The notes beneath the pieces were generated by a model that ran no database searches, was not told where the DNA came from, and was given only the letters and a program-made list of their open reading frames with translations. From assembly GCF_016808335.1 (NCBI RefSeq), contig NC_053144.1:70355400-70419399 (forward strand): DNA of 64,000 nt, read 5' to 3'. Numbering within the stretch: position 1 is the stretch's first letter; every line of letters starts with the position of its first letter. Source of the stretch: Panicum virgatum (lineage: Eukaryota > Streptophyta > Magnoliopsida > Poales > Poaceae). Positions 43,421 through 57,200 of this stretch are shown piece by piece. Both the position numbers and the translations under genes were made by a program.

Positions 43421-46400
43421 ATGGCCACCACGCTGACGCCCACGCAGCGCTACGCGGCGGGGGCGCTGCTGGCGCTCGCGCTCCGCCAGGCGCAGATCCA
43501 CCAGTCCGCGCCCCTCGGACTCGGCGGCGCCTCCCCCGACGACGACGAGCAGCGCGCCAGCAGCGCCAGCGGGGGCTCCTCCGCCTCTACCGCCACCACC
43601 ACCTCCGACGCCGCCGCGGACGCCGACCTCTGGACGCACGACTCCCGCGGCCTCCTCCGCCCCGTGTTCAGGTTCCTGGAGATCGAACCCCAGGCGTGGG
43701 TTGGCCTCGAGGAGACAGCCGCGTCGCCCGAGGCCAAGCATCACATCGGCGCGGTACGCACTCCCTTGGGTGTCACTGTCGCGGGGCTCAATTTGGGGAT
43801 TTCGGTGTTCCACTGGGGGGTAACGATTATGCTTGTAACGCTCACCACCACATCAAATTGTTAAAAAAACCCTGCTCTTCAGATGACCATCTCTCTAAAA
43901 TGCAATACTTAAGCAAGCAGTCCCGTGAATGTTCAACTGACTCTTCCAGTATTGCATTTCACAGTCTCGTTTCACTTCGCGCTTTGCAGTTTCTAAGGAT
44001 ATTCTTCGAAGAAGATGGTGCGAGCTCCTCTGATACATTGGAGCAGGAACACGCCTTGGCCAAAGCAGTTGATGTCATGGTAATGAGCTTGAGCAGTGGT
44101 ATTGTGCCAGATGACAAGATCAAAAATGAGGGTAAAGACTCGGCGACTTCTACCTCTGGAACCGCAGAATCATCAGAGGCAGGCTCACCTGAGAACCTGC
44201 ATGGAATTGACAAGTTGTCCTTGGATGACGTTCCTGCTAACCATCACCGGAAGATGGCTTTGCTGTATGCGCTTCTCTCTGCCTGCGTGGCTGATAAACC
44301 TGTATCACAAGAGGAAGAGGAGAGGAAGTCGTCTCACTTCAGGAAGGGCTATGATGCTCGGCATCGTGTTGCTCTTCGTTTGATAGCAACTTGGCTTGAC
44401 GTCAAGTGGATCAAAATGGTCTGTACAACAAACTATTCCTTCTCAATGCAGCAGAGTAATAAATCACTTGCTGTAGAATTTCAACAAACAAAATTGCACT
44501 GAGATCATCCAAGGAGGAACTTGATCAGATGCATGTATTTTCATATAGCTTGACTTCTTCTGTAACCAGGAATCTTGATACTGTAGGAAGCTATAGAGGT
44601 AATGGTCGCATGCTCTGCCATGGCTGCGGCAAAGGAGCAAGAACAAGCGCAAGAGAGCGCATCACCAAAGAGCAAGTGGGAAAAATGGAAGCGTGGAGGC
44701 ATCATTGGTGCAGCTGCCTTGACTGGAGGAGCATTGCTGGCTATTACAGGGGGTAGGACTGAGTTCCCAATAATATATCTATTGACGTATAAACACACTG
44801 ACAGTTCACTTGGACACACTAGCCCCAGGAGGTTGATATGCTCCCAATAATATATCTATTGACGTATGCTCTCACAGGTTTAGCTGCACCAGCTATTGCG
44901 GCAGGATTTGGTGCGCTAGCTCCAACACTTGGCACACTTGTCCCATTCATAGGAGCTAGTGGATTTGCTGCTATGGCTGCTGCAGCAGGATCTGTTGCTG
45001 GTTCTGTGGCAGTTGCTGCTTCATTTGGAGGTTGGTAGACAAGTTCCTTTGGAACTTCTTTGATGATGTTATTTCGTGCTTCTATTTCTTCATTATATGC
45101 CCTGTGCAGTCTAGCACTAAAGATTTAGTTTAGTTAGCTGTGGCCACTTCTCCACTGGTCACAGTTGTTACTGTATTGCTTAGTGAACCTACACAAATAA
45201 CGAATATGCACACCTCTGTATGAGTACCGGCACATTTTCCAATTAAAATTTTTCCCAGATGAATTCCTTGTAGTAGTTGTAACGTGTTATCCAAAAAGAG
45301 AAAGGGAAGTAGTTTGAAATTGTTGTTCTTAGTTGTTTATATTCCCTTTTTTTGATACTTTGTTGTTTATATTCCTTGATTGATTCTTGGCAAATTAGCT
45401 GCTGGAGCTGGCTTGACGGGAAGCAAAATGGCGAGACGAATTGGAAAAGTGAAAGAATTTGAGTTCAAACCTATTGGTGATAACCACAATCAGGGTGTGA
45501 GTTCCTTTTCTTTCTCTGACTTTCATGTTAACTTTAAGCTGACTAAATGCCATTCACCCATCTTGGAACCAAACTGATTTTGTCTTTGTAAATGGTGCTA
45601 ACTCTTTCAGCGCCTTGCGGTTGGCATCTTGGTCTCTGGATTTGCTTTTGATGAGGAAGACTTCTGGAAACCTTGGGAAGGATGGAAGGATAACCTAGAG
45701 AAGTATCGAATGCCTTCATATCTCTCTCATGAATCATAGTTGCCGTAGTTTATCCATGTGTTTTACATCTGTGCTATAAGGCTGGAGCATTCTTACACTG
45801 TCGATTAATGTTTGACAGGTACATCCTTCAATGGGAGAGTAAGCATATAATTGCAGTGAGTACAGCAATACAGGATTGGCTGACATCAAGTAATGCTCAG
45901 GGTTTTGTTCTCTACTTTATACTGTTAGTGAACACCTTGTAACTATCACTGTCATTGTTGATGCAGGACTTGCAATGGAATTGATGAAACAAGGTGCAAT
46001 GAGAACTGTCTTAAGTGGTCTTCTTGCAGCATTTGCTTGGCCTGCCACATTGCTTGCAGCTACTGATTTTATTGATAGTAAATGGTCCGTTGCTATTGAC
46101 AGGTGCTTGCTAACTCTCGTAGTGCAATGTCTCGTGTGACAGCTGCTTATTTTTCCAGTATTAATATGCTCTGTGGTAATTGCTAAATTTCCAGTTATAA
46201 TACTTTAGAATACCTATAGTGTATCTACAGCGCACTGGTTGGAAAATGTTACTCTTTTAGGATCACAGCAATTTATTTAGCTAAGCTACTCTACCCTCTC
46301 AGATCGGACAAGGCAGGAAAAATGCTTGCTGAAGTGCTTCTAAAGGGATTGCAAGGAAACAGGTAATTCCAGGTGAAGCACTTTTTATCCAGTGGGGTTA

Positions 46401-47267
46401 GTTTCATGTACATTTTTTTCCTGATTCCAAAATTTTCCCAGGCCTGTGACTCTCATTGGGTTCTCGCTAGGAGCACGAGTTATATTCAAGTGTTTGCAAG
46501 AGCTTGCTTTGTCAAGCGACAATGGTATCTGCTCTCTAATTATCTCCACTTAAAGATCATTGCGACTTTGCTCACACATTTGATGGTTCTATAATTATCT
46601 CCACCTAAAGTTCATTATGACTTTGCTCATACATTTGATGGTATGAATCAGAGGGACTTGTCGAGAGGGTTGTCCTCCTAGGTGCACCAGTTTCGGTGAA
46701 GGGTGAGCAGTGGGAGCCTGTCAGGAAGGTAGGGTGCAAAGCTATGTAATCTTCAGTTACAAATGTCACTAACGCCCTATTTGGCTGCTTCGATCAGTTA
46801 ACATGCCCTCACGTTTGCTTTGCTGCAGATGGTTTCAGGAAGATTTGTCAATGTGTACTCGAGAGATGACTGGATTCTCGGTGTTACTTTCCGAGCAAGG
46901 TAAAGTGGTAAACAAAATAGGATTGATTTTGGATTGGATAGCCATTGCGGGAACAGTTTTGATGTTTTTTTTTCTGTTATTAATTCTCTGATGCAGTCTG
47001 CTCACCCAAGGATTAGCTGGCATCCAGGCCATTGATGTGCCTGGTGTCGAGAATGTAAGTATGCTGATGACCATTCTTGTGCCTTTGATCAAGTCTGCTG
47101 ACCTTCTACTGTTTGCATAACCTTTTCTGTATGATTTCCAGGTTGACGTTACCGAGCTTGTTGATGGCCATTCGTCGTACCTGTCAGCTGCCCAACAGAT
47201 CCTAGAGCATCTTGAATTGAATACCTACTATCCTGTTTTTGTCCCCCTTCCAGCAGTCAGCAAATAG
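43421..47267 (+). CDS. DUF726 (TMCO4-like) membrane alpha/beta-hydrolase, 14 exons
   Basis: Exons: 43421-43753, 43990-44418, 44587-44752, 44878-45030, 45399-45496, 45611-45702, 45819-45889, 45967-46102, 46303-46362, 46442-46524, 46652-46728, 46829-46899, 46997-47054, 47142-47267. All phases join, giving 650 residues. The start MATTLTPTQRYAAGALLALAL is conserved in plant members. A glycine/alanine-rich hydrophobic stretch (about 292-365, GIIGAAALTGGALLAITGG..) is the membrane region. The nucleophile elbow GFSLG (serine about 521) marks an alpha/beta-hydrolase fold, followed by VVLLGAPVS and VNVYSRDDWILG. The family resembles TMCO4 of animals and yeast Mil1; substrate and role in plants are unclear. 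It is convergent with the NERD-like gene. Its upstream region carries the duplicated segment also found near the DUF3615 gene. Fold and family are confident; activity is inferred. Confidence 0.92.
44766..44867 (+). repeat. 25-bp direct repeat in intron 3 of the DUF726 gene
   Basis: CCCAATAATATATCTATTGA plus five more identical bases occurs at 44766-44790 and 44843-44867. The second copy ends ten bases before the splice acceptor, so the duplication abuts the 3' splice region. Confidence 0.9.
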
Positions 47268-48221
47268 AAGATGTAGCAATCGCACAGTATGCATTTGGGA
47301 CAAGATGTAAATATCTCCGTGAGGACAAAAAACTTCTGAATTTACTGAAGTTTTACATATATAGATGTTAAAAGATTTTGGATTGGATATCGACATGTTT
47401 GAAGTTTGGATTTTTTGTGATTTCTACTCGTCGTTTCCTGCATCAATCATACGCATGGCATCTGTTTGAGGATTGCTGAGGCGGCCACGAACAGCATGCT
47501 GCTATCTACACACGGTTGACGAAGCAATCGCTGACAGGCAAAATGTTGAGTGCATCTGTGGTGCTGAGCCAAGCGGAGCAAGCACGAAGATGAAACCGGG
47601 CAGAGACCACCGAATGCACCGATAGCAAGTTCATACATGACAACCAGCTACTCATTTCTCACCTTCGCTACATGGCAACACACAGGTCTACGACACACCA
47701 CACCTATTTAGTTGGAGCAGCCGTTCTATATTCTATGTAAATTTCTAAAATTCTAAGTGCTATTTCCAAAATAAAGAAAGAAACCATCTTTCCACCAAGT
47801 TCGGTGCACAGCTACACTAGGAATCAGAGAATATCATCCAGTAACACCAGAAATATCAGAAGCTAAACCAATCAATCAGACATCACTGTTTCCAACACAT
47901 CAGGCGTACCAGTGCGTGAAGAGATTGTGGTGGTACAATGGCTGTTCCATCGAACAGTGTCAAGATGATACAGACCATGCCCAAAAGCTGAATCTACTTG
48001 TTGGGCAGCACATTCGGTCATACCTCTATGCTAAACATATACTCCTTGCTACAGTTGAGTGGAGCAGATATGGTCATTTACGCTCCGTTGACTACATTGT
48101 AATTAGCCTATACAAAGGGGAAAGATATGACAAAGAATTTTAAAACCTATTTCTGCTGCAGAGATCAAGGATGCAGGTAGCTACAAGATGCACCCTTCCT
48201 CCCGCTCTCGTCAAATTTACA
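47268..48221. other. shared 3' intergenic region of two convergent genes
   Basis: This is the 3' UTR side of both the DUF726 gene (+) and the NERD-like gene (-). No gene or repeat was recognised. Confidence 0.6.
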
Positions 48222-51200
48222 TTAACCCCTAGGTTGCCCTTTCGAAGTTGATCTTGATGACCCACTGCTGCCAAATCTATCAGACCTACTCCTAGAGTGA
48301 TTTGAACTAAGAAGCCAAGACTCACTGATTTGAGAGTACCTGCCACGATGATGACTCCGCTGGCCGCCCCGATTCGCAATACCAGAAGGTGGGTTCAAGC
48401 CCTTTCTGATGTTTCCAATGGCTTCTCCTGAACCAGAAACACTGGAATTTGTGGATTCCTGCTTATTTGTTGCTTCCCAAGTCCTTTTACTTGAGGGCTC
48501 TGCCTTTTCTTTGTTAGGCATGTTGGGATTCTGGCTAGTGCTCCATGTAGTACCCTCATTTAAGCTCTGATTGGCTGATGGCTGCCAACCTACAACTCTG
48601 GTACTCTCATCTACTGATGATATTGACATATCATGTGGCATTGACGGAACCTGAAGTAGGGAAAAACACAATGTCATATGAAAAGTCATATAGGAGGAAA
48701 ATGCCATTCAGGTATTACAATACAATTACCTGCTCAGGCAGGACCCAATGTGTGGGAGCACCCAGGTTCACCTGGTTCACACTATCGTCCACTGGCACTG
48801 ATCCTCTTTGAACAATTTCATCATTACCATGGGCCAGACCTACCTCGTTGATATCATAAGTTTCCTTCCCCTCAGTTCCAATACCTGGTGGAGAGAAAAC
48901 AGATGATTCCACAATAAAATTAATGGAGAGTTCAGGACATGCTAAGCATTGGCATACAGACTAACCAGATGAAGGTTGGAGCATAGGTCTTGGAGAAAGC
49001 AATGACCACATATCGTTGATTGGATCATCTTGGACACCCCATAGTGCAGAATCAATAGCATCACCTTGGTAGTAACTAGGTTCACCCCAAGGAGATAATG
49101 GGATAGGGCTAGAGCATTGTGGTTCTTCCTCGGCAGAGGTGGCTAGGAAGTCCTCCAAATCAGTCGTTCCTTGCATGTACGAAGTCCCACACCTTTGTTC
49201 TTCCATTAAAGATTCCAAGACATCTGACACATCAATTGACTCAGCACCACAGGAAGGATCAATTAACATGTTCCCTCTTGTAAGAACAGTAGATTCACTT
49301 TCACAGTATAGTTCTTTCTGAATATTTTGTTCACATTTAAAATCTGATTTCATGGCATCTAACTCCCCAGTTGGTGGATCAGACTTGGGTGATACAAAAG
49401 CATCTGGTGAGTCCATATGATGCTTAATTAAATTTTCAGGTGCTGCTGATGTTAACACAGAGCTGACCACAACAGCCTCAATCTCAGGTCTAGGACCCCC
49501 AGTTGGTGGACCAGACTTGGGTGATACAAAAGCATCTGGTAAGTCCATATGTTGCTTAGTCAAATTTTCAGGTGTTGCTGATGTTAACACAGAGCTGATC
49601 ACAACAGGTTCCTTAGTCTCAGGTCTAGGACCTGTACTAGGAAATTCACGTTCAATATCTAGGACAACAGGAGAAGATACAAGGAAAACCTTGGATTGAG
49701 GAGACTGAGTAACCGAACCATTTGTTGGATTTGCTTCAAGTGATCTTTTCTCGTTCAAGAGATCCTCCATCTTGCATATATCAGAAGCAGATGCCGAGGT
49801 AGAAGTTAAATTTTCAGGCACTATGAGAGGCTGCTTACTCTCAGATCTTGGAGTTGGTTTAGGATATTCACACTCCATTTCTTGGTTATCAGGACATAAA
49901 GTGTCAGTGTGGGGAGGCTGATTAAGTGAAACATTTGATGCATCCGACTCATGTGTTCTTTCCTTATTTGAAATCTCCTCCACCTTGCATGTACCGGAAG
50001 CAGGCACAGAAGTTGTCAGTAGATTTTCTGGCCCTACTGATGTTAACACTGAATTGTTCACAATAGGGTCTTTACTGTCAGATATTGGAGTTGGACGAGG
50101 AGATTCACACTCAATATCTTGTTTATCAGGAGAAGACACAGGGAAAATGTGAGGATGAGGAGGCTGATTAAGTGGACCATTTGATGCATCCGTTTCAAGT
50201 GTTTTTTGCTGATTCACAAACTCCTCCATTTTGCATGTATCAGAAGCAGATGCAGAAGTTGTCATTACAAGTTCAGTAGCTGTCGATGTTATCATTAAGT
50301 TATCCAGAAGAGGTTCCTTACTGTCAGATCTTGGAGGACATTCACGCCCAATATCTTGATTATCAGGAGATGCTGGGGAAATGTTAGAATGAGGAGGCTG
50401 ATGAAGTGGACCGTTCGATGCATCTGTTTCATGTATTTTTTGCTGATTCACACACTCCTCCATTTTGCATGTATCAGAAACAGATGCAGAAGCTGTCATT
50501 ACATTTTCAGTGGCCACTGATGTTATCACTAAGTCGTCCAGAAGAGGTTCCTTACTGTCAGATCTTGGAGGACATTCACGCCCGATATCATGATTGCCAT
50601 GAGGAGATGCAGGGGAAATGTGAGAATGAGGAGGCTGATGAAGTCGAGCATTCAAATCATCCACGTCAAGTGTTTTTTTCTGATTCACGAACTCCATTTT
50701 GCATGTACCAGAAGCAGGTGCAGAAGTTTCTGGTAGATTTTCAGGAGCCGCTGATGTTAAAAGTGAGTTGTCCGCATCAGGAACCTTATTCTCAGACCTA
50801 GGGGATGAACTGGGACATTCACATTCCAGATCTTTGCTATTAGAAGATTCCGGGGAAACCTTAGATTGAGAATGGTTACATGAAGAATTTGATGCAACCG
50901 CCCCAGGTACTTTTTGTTGACTCACAATCTCCTTGCGTGTATCTGAATCAGTTGAATTAGTAGTAGTGACATTTTCAGGTGATGTATTCTCAGATCTTGG
51001 AGTAGGACTAGGAACCTCACGGTCAATATCTTGGTTATCAGGAGAGGATACATGGAAAATCTTCGATTGAGGAGACTGGTTAACTGAAGCATTTGATGTA
51101 TCCGCTTCAAGTGTTCTTTGCTGATTCATGATCTCCTCCATCTTGCAAATATCGGAAGCAGATGCCAAAGGGGCTGAATCCGGACTGCAGATTGGAACTC

Positions 51201-54200
51201 TTTCTGAGTGACTCAGCATGCCGGATGGCGAACTGGAAGCTCTATCTTCAATAGGAGTTGCTGGAGCACAGCTCGTTGGCTTTGCAGAAGCAATAGAAGA
51301 ATGAAGTTCATCAAGAAAGTTTGGATTGGTTGTTGAACTTAAGCAAGAGCCTTCATGTTGACTTGAAGCGGTCCTAGACTCAGATGGACTCCAAGCAAAC
51401 ACAGGACTGGAGACATCTTTCCCAATTCGTTGAGTAGGTAGATTTTTCGATAGATCCCGCCTTGAATTCAGATCTTTAACAGATCCACACTGTGAACTAC
51501 CTTTGGAATCATGTTGACATTGCGACCACGAAACATGTTGATTCTGATGAGTTTCCACATTACCACGTCCACAACAACTCATGTGGGCCGTGGCTGGACT
51601 CCATAGTGCTCCGCTGCTGTGACGGTGGTTTGATTCACCAGAGTATCCTCCCTGTATTCCACCATGGTGCAAGTCTGTTTGCCCATATGAATTCCCAGGA
51701 GATGGAATAAAAACTGAATGCTTTGCCTGGCACTGTGCTTGGCTATTCGCAGTATGAACATCCTTGGGTGGAACCGAACTAGTTGACAGTGACAAGCTAT
51801 CATCCGGAGAGTACACACTCTCTCTTTCTGGAGCATAATACTTATTAGACTGAACGGTTATTCCAGAAGAACCAGCCATACTATAACCAACAGGGGATAG
51901 AGCATTTGTCTGATCCACACTTGGGCTGTTCATTGTATGTCTAGTGCCATCCAATGTTGCCTTGCTACTTGTAAGCGATGCAGCCTGAGTGAAATCTTTC
52001 TGCTGTTTCGAAAGCACTTCAGTCAGCAGCAATGATCTCTCTTCACTCTCAAATGTAAGCCAAACTCTCAGATCACGTGGGAAGTAACTTGTCCACTTTG
52101 ATAGTTGCAAAAGAGTGAATGGGCCTTGAACATTCCCAGCAGGATCCTTGTAGTGCCAGACTTTCTCTGGCTCCGTGTCACCTGACATTGTTACTCCAGA
52201 CGATGAAAGTGATCCAGCTTCATACATAGCTCTGTTTGCTATGGTGCTGTTCTCAAACTTTATTCCTGCTCCAGATCCATGTATTGTAGCTTCCCAGGAT
52301 AAGTTTTTTGGATGGCGGCCAGAATCAGAAACTTTTTGTGGATGGTTTTGCATAGTGTATGTATATATTGATTTTCTTCGTGGTATGGATGTGTCTGGTC
52401 CTGTCCGATTTATTGACCTTCCAACTGCACATAATAAATAAACAATGCTCAAACACTAAAGTTAATCAACACTTAAACTAAGGAAAGTTTTGTCATGTCA
52501 ACATCAATGCAAATCTTTTGCCATGTCAAGTGAAATGTTACCGTAATAACAAGAAAAGGTTGCATTGCATCTTTGCATGAAAATTACAATATAAAAACTT
52601 ATACTAAAGGTTTTACGGACACGTACTGCAACAGACCACAAGAAATTATGCTACAAGTGCCAGATTTATTGGACGCGAGACACCTAGTACATTCTAATAT
52701 TTATTACTGAACATAAATCATAGACATTTCGGGAAGATATATACCAGCTTTCTTGTCATCCATTTCTTCAGCGGATTCATAATTAGGATCCATATGGGAG
52801 TCAACATGCACTTCCAGAACTTCATTTATCCTGCGAGTTCTTTCCTCAGAATTGTTGAGAAGCTGCAGCTTTTCTACACATTCTCTAAGTGTATGATACA
52901 GTCAAGGATCACAGATTCATCCAGCGGGGGGTACAAAGTTCAGTGCAATAATACTATAAGAAAAATAAATCTGTCTTTGATCATCATGAATATTCACAAT
53001 TCCAGACCAAAAGATTACCGGTTATTAGAAGCATGGCCCTAGCATGAACAGACCTACAGCAAAGCTATGACAAGAAAAGGGAGCCGCGAATTGCATAATA
53101 AATTATAAACGAAGCCAAAATCAATCTTGGAAGAAGCAAATAATTAGATCCAAAAAAGATAATTCAGCCATAAAGAAGACGAGCACCACAAACATGTAAG
53201 TAATAAAGGCGATCACATCATAGTAAAATGGTCTAGAGGATATTCTTTTCTGCGCCCTGTTTCACTTGCACGGTCACGAAGATGCCCCAGCCTTTCCTTT
53301 TCATTTTCAAACCACTGTAAGAATAATAAATAGCAGTAAGTTAAATCTGAGATCTTATGAACAAAACAAGATCATTGTATCTACAATTTCATGCAGCTGA
53401 GTAGTTCTTACATCATTCACTCTTACAGATTGCAAGATTTTGGCTTTCTCTTGAATATACCCCTGTGTTAATAATACAAAACAAACACAAATCAAACTTA
53501 CACATGCCTGAGGGGCCAGAAATAAATTAGATCACGAGTGTCAAGCCTCATGTAGCGTACCACTTTTAGTCTGCTAATTAGACCACACTTCATGCTCTGC
53601 CTTAAACGTTTGCACTCCTCCTACACAAGTACAAGTAGATATCAAAAGGAGGTGAAAACGAAACCCGATGTAGTTCAACTATGATGCGCACTAGTAATCC
53701 GTTGAACAATAACTAGGTCAGAAGTAAATCAAAGAGATAATTTCAGAACATAACTTCTAAGAAAGAACTTGGTGCATGTGAAGCCTTTAATCAAATACTG
53801 GGGGAGGAAAACACCCATATGCCCGAAAATCTAGGCATTTGATTATGCTCACCTTACCTTATCATTCTATAACTACCTACTCATAAACGAATGAACATGT
53901 GCAATTATAGACCAAGTATTCAATTATACAAACTATACATGAAGGACTTTTAAGAAATGCTAGCAGCACAAACTAAACAAGAAATAGGACACCAAGCAAA
54001 AGTATCTAACCTCTGTAAAAGCCTGGTTAGATATTGTATCCATGGTGATAATCTCCTTTTTATCTAAATTTAATATCTCAAGGGCAAAATTTGTCATCTT
54101 CTTCCCAATGCTGTACTTTTCTGGAACCTTGTGCGTTCCTGCAAAAAATAAAAAATAGAAAATAGTCAGCTCATGGTTAGAAGAAAACTTTAATAATGCA

Positions 54201-57200
54201 AGTAAATATCTTACCAACAACTTTTACTAGGCGATATATATCTTGTTTCTGGCCAACACCAGAAATTTTTATCCTCACAAAAGCACCATAAATTTTGTCT
54301 GAGAATGTGGCATCATCAATTAAATCCTCCATCAGGCTGCGCCTCACGTAAATCAAATTTATATTATGCATATCAATAGCTGCATAAGCCTCAAGATTAA
54401 CTTGTGGTTCTCTGTCCATCTTTCTATGCATCCTTCTCCTCTTATCAGGAGACAATTTTACTGCCATGTCACTGTGTCCATTGTTATCTACTTGAGCCAA
54501 ATTTGGATTGATGGTTACTTGGCTATTATCACTTACTTTTGGAGTCTCATTCATAAGAAAATGCATTTCCAAAAGCTTTAACATCTCAAAGTGAGCAACA
54601 CGTGATTTCCTGAACAAGCGGTAAAGTCTTGTGTCACAAACAATTTGGCTTTTCCTCTTAGGGTCACGAAGGTTATTCTTCTTAATATATTCCAGCAGAA
54701 GGGTCTGAACATCAAATTGAGAAATAAAAGATCGATCGCCGCCTCTCATGTGTCCTACAAACTCCAGCAGCTCTGGTGACGCCCATTTTGTGTCTACTGG
54801 CAAGGGCACCCATTCGTTTTGTATTTCCATGTCTACTGGCAAGGGCACCCGTTCGTTTTGTACTTCCGTGTCTACTGGCAAAGGCATCTGTTCATTTGGT
54901 ACTTTTGTGTCTACAGGCAAGGGTGCCCGTTCATTTAGCACTTCAGTGGGTAGGCCCCCAGCATCTTTAACTGGAAGCTCAACCTTTTTTGCAGCAATGC
55001 TACAATCTGAATCTACCTTGCAACGTTTTCGAACCTTTTTCCTTGCAGAATTACCTCGCCTTCTTTTTCTTGAGGAGCAGTCAGAACCAGCATCATCGTC
55101 ATTATTAACATCGTATAAGTCATCAGATGACTCATCTTTTTCTTTCCTAGCAGAAGTGGTAGGAACATTCCATCTGTTCTTGGCATTAGTAAGTTCTTCC
55201 AATGTTAATGAAAGCTTCCCTTTCAGATCTAGCCAATATAGCTTAAACAGGTACTCCCAACTGAGTATGTCATCAAAATCAACCTGTAAGACACAACACA
55301 TAGCAAAGAAAGGTCACTTGAGTGTAGACAGTGCGCCAAATAATAGGCGAACTATTTAGTTTCGTTACACATGGACCGTACGAGATTGTGATGCTAAGCA
55401 GCACATAAAGGCATGTATAGATTATAGAATAAGTGTGAAAGATTTAATCTCTCAAAGAAAAACGGTGAGCAGATGATTGAGTTTGCTAAAAAAATTGCAT
55501 GCAATAACATAACACCAAGCTGAAATGAAACATACTTACTCCGTTCCAAATTACTTGTCACAACATGTGAATTCCCACAATAACAGATAAATACACTATC
55601 AATATATTTTATGGTGGAACTAATGAAACTAATCTGATGTTGTAAATATTGGTACATTTTTCTATAAACTCGGTCAAAGTTAGAAAAGTTTATCTTAGGA
55701 CAAAGCTAAAGCGACAAGTGATTTGGAACGGAGGGAGTATTTCTGATTTTTTGTCAAATGAATGGAGTATTTTTTTAGATTAATTAGAGGTTTACCTTTG
55801 TGGCGCTTTCATCTTTGGATTCTATCAAAAGTATAGTCCCAAAACAAGTGTCGCAGAAGCCCTTGGTCCCCCTGACACTGAAGAATTTACTTTGCTTGAT
55901 GCAAACTTTGCAGAGGGAATATGTACAAGTGTAGCACATATAGTGCACTGACTTTTCACAGCTGCTGCATATGTGCCAACCTAATATAAAAAATGTCAAG
56001 AAACACAGAACAGTTGAGTGGGTTTACTTCAAGTGCCAAGCTATTGAATTCAAGCTTAAAAATTTCATGAAAGTATGTCTCCTATTACCAGCTAAGCCAA
56101 ACTAACTGAGAATCATTGCAGAACTTTGCATCAGTCATCATCACAACCTCTTACACAACAACAGGATACAATTGAGATGCAAAAACAAACCAATTTCTAG
56201 ATTTATTTAGATAACAAAAGAGGGGAAAGAACTAAACCACCACAAAGCCAAGTATTGGACATAACCATGCAAAATGCCTACACAGACACATCTCAAAAAC
56301 TTGTCCAAATAAAACAGGAACTACTTGGAAAGAATAGAAGAAAATGGGCCAACATCTGAGCATTCATTCATACTGACTAAACTAAAGCCTAGTACAACAA
56401 TCTCTCCCTGAAGAATATACATGAATACAATGAAGCGTGAGAAGGGTGTGATGATCGGGATTTTTTGTTGCCCATAGGATGACACGCAGCAGTTCTCCAC
56501 CGTACATGACGCATTCGACTTTCATTTCAGACCTCTATCTTTAGTTAGGGAATGTTCTGAATGGGAACTCCAATTGAAGTGATGGAATGCAAACTCATGA
56601 TGCAAGCCGATTGCGAGAAGGAGAGAGTATTATTGTTCCTCCAATATAGGAGTCTTAACTTTGTTAGCATTCAATGAGGAGGTAGCAGCTCTATATAAAC
56701 ATCATTAATCAAACAGCAGCCCATGATATTCGCCATCCAATATTAACTTTAGACATTTGCTTCCCGTTGGCAAATAAGTATATATATAAGCTAGTAATAC
56801 AATATCGGCATAGGAGAAGGGGCTTGTTTAAGCAAGGAGGAGAAGAGGCGAGTGCGATGGATGAAGCTCACCGCAGTTCCACTTGCTCCGGGACTGGAAG
56901 AAGGCCTCGTCGCGCTTGATGCACGCGGGATGGTAGACCTTAGGGCATCCCCTAGAGCAGGAGGCAAGCAGAAGCAGTCGGGTGAGTGTGGGAGAAAAAG
57001 GCAGAGCGCAATTCGCAACCCTGGACGCGTCCCGCGGGCACGGCACCCACCTCCGATCGCAGACGACGAGATTGCCCCCATCGAAGCAGATGAAGCAGAC
57101 GACCTCCTCCTCGTCCTCCTTCCTCCTGGCGGGCTTGGGCGCCGCGGCGACCAACGCCGCGGCAGGGCCTTCCTTCTTCTTGGGCGGCCTCCCCCTCCTC

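Noticed and set aside
43883..43989. Earlier acceptor for exon 2 of the DUF726 gene (after TTCAG at 43882)
   Set aside because: It leads to a stop in the required phase; the acceptor before 43990 gives the conserved IGA-FLRIFF join.
53200..53244. Exon 8 of the NERD-like gene as the terminal exon, reading to a stop
   Set aside because: That would lose the GYF half, whose exons continue in phase; the AT-AC junction explains the break.
54748..55359. 203-codon plus-strand ORF opposite NERD-like exon 4
   Set aside because: It is the antisense of the repeat-bearing exon, and its repeats mirror the coding repeats.
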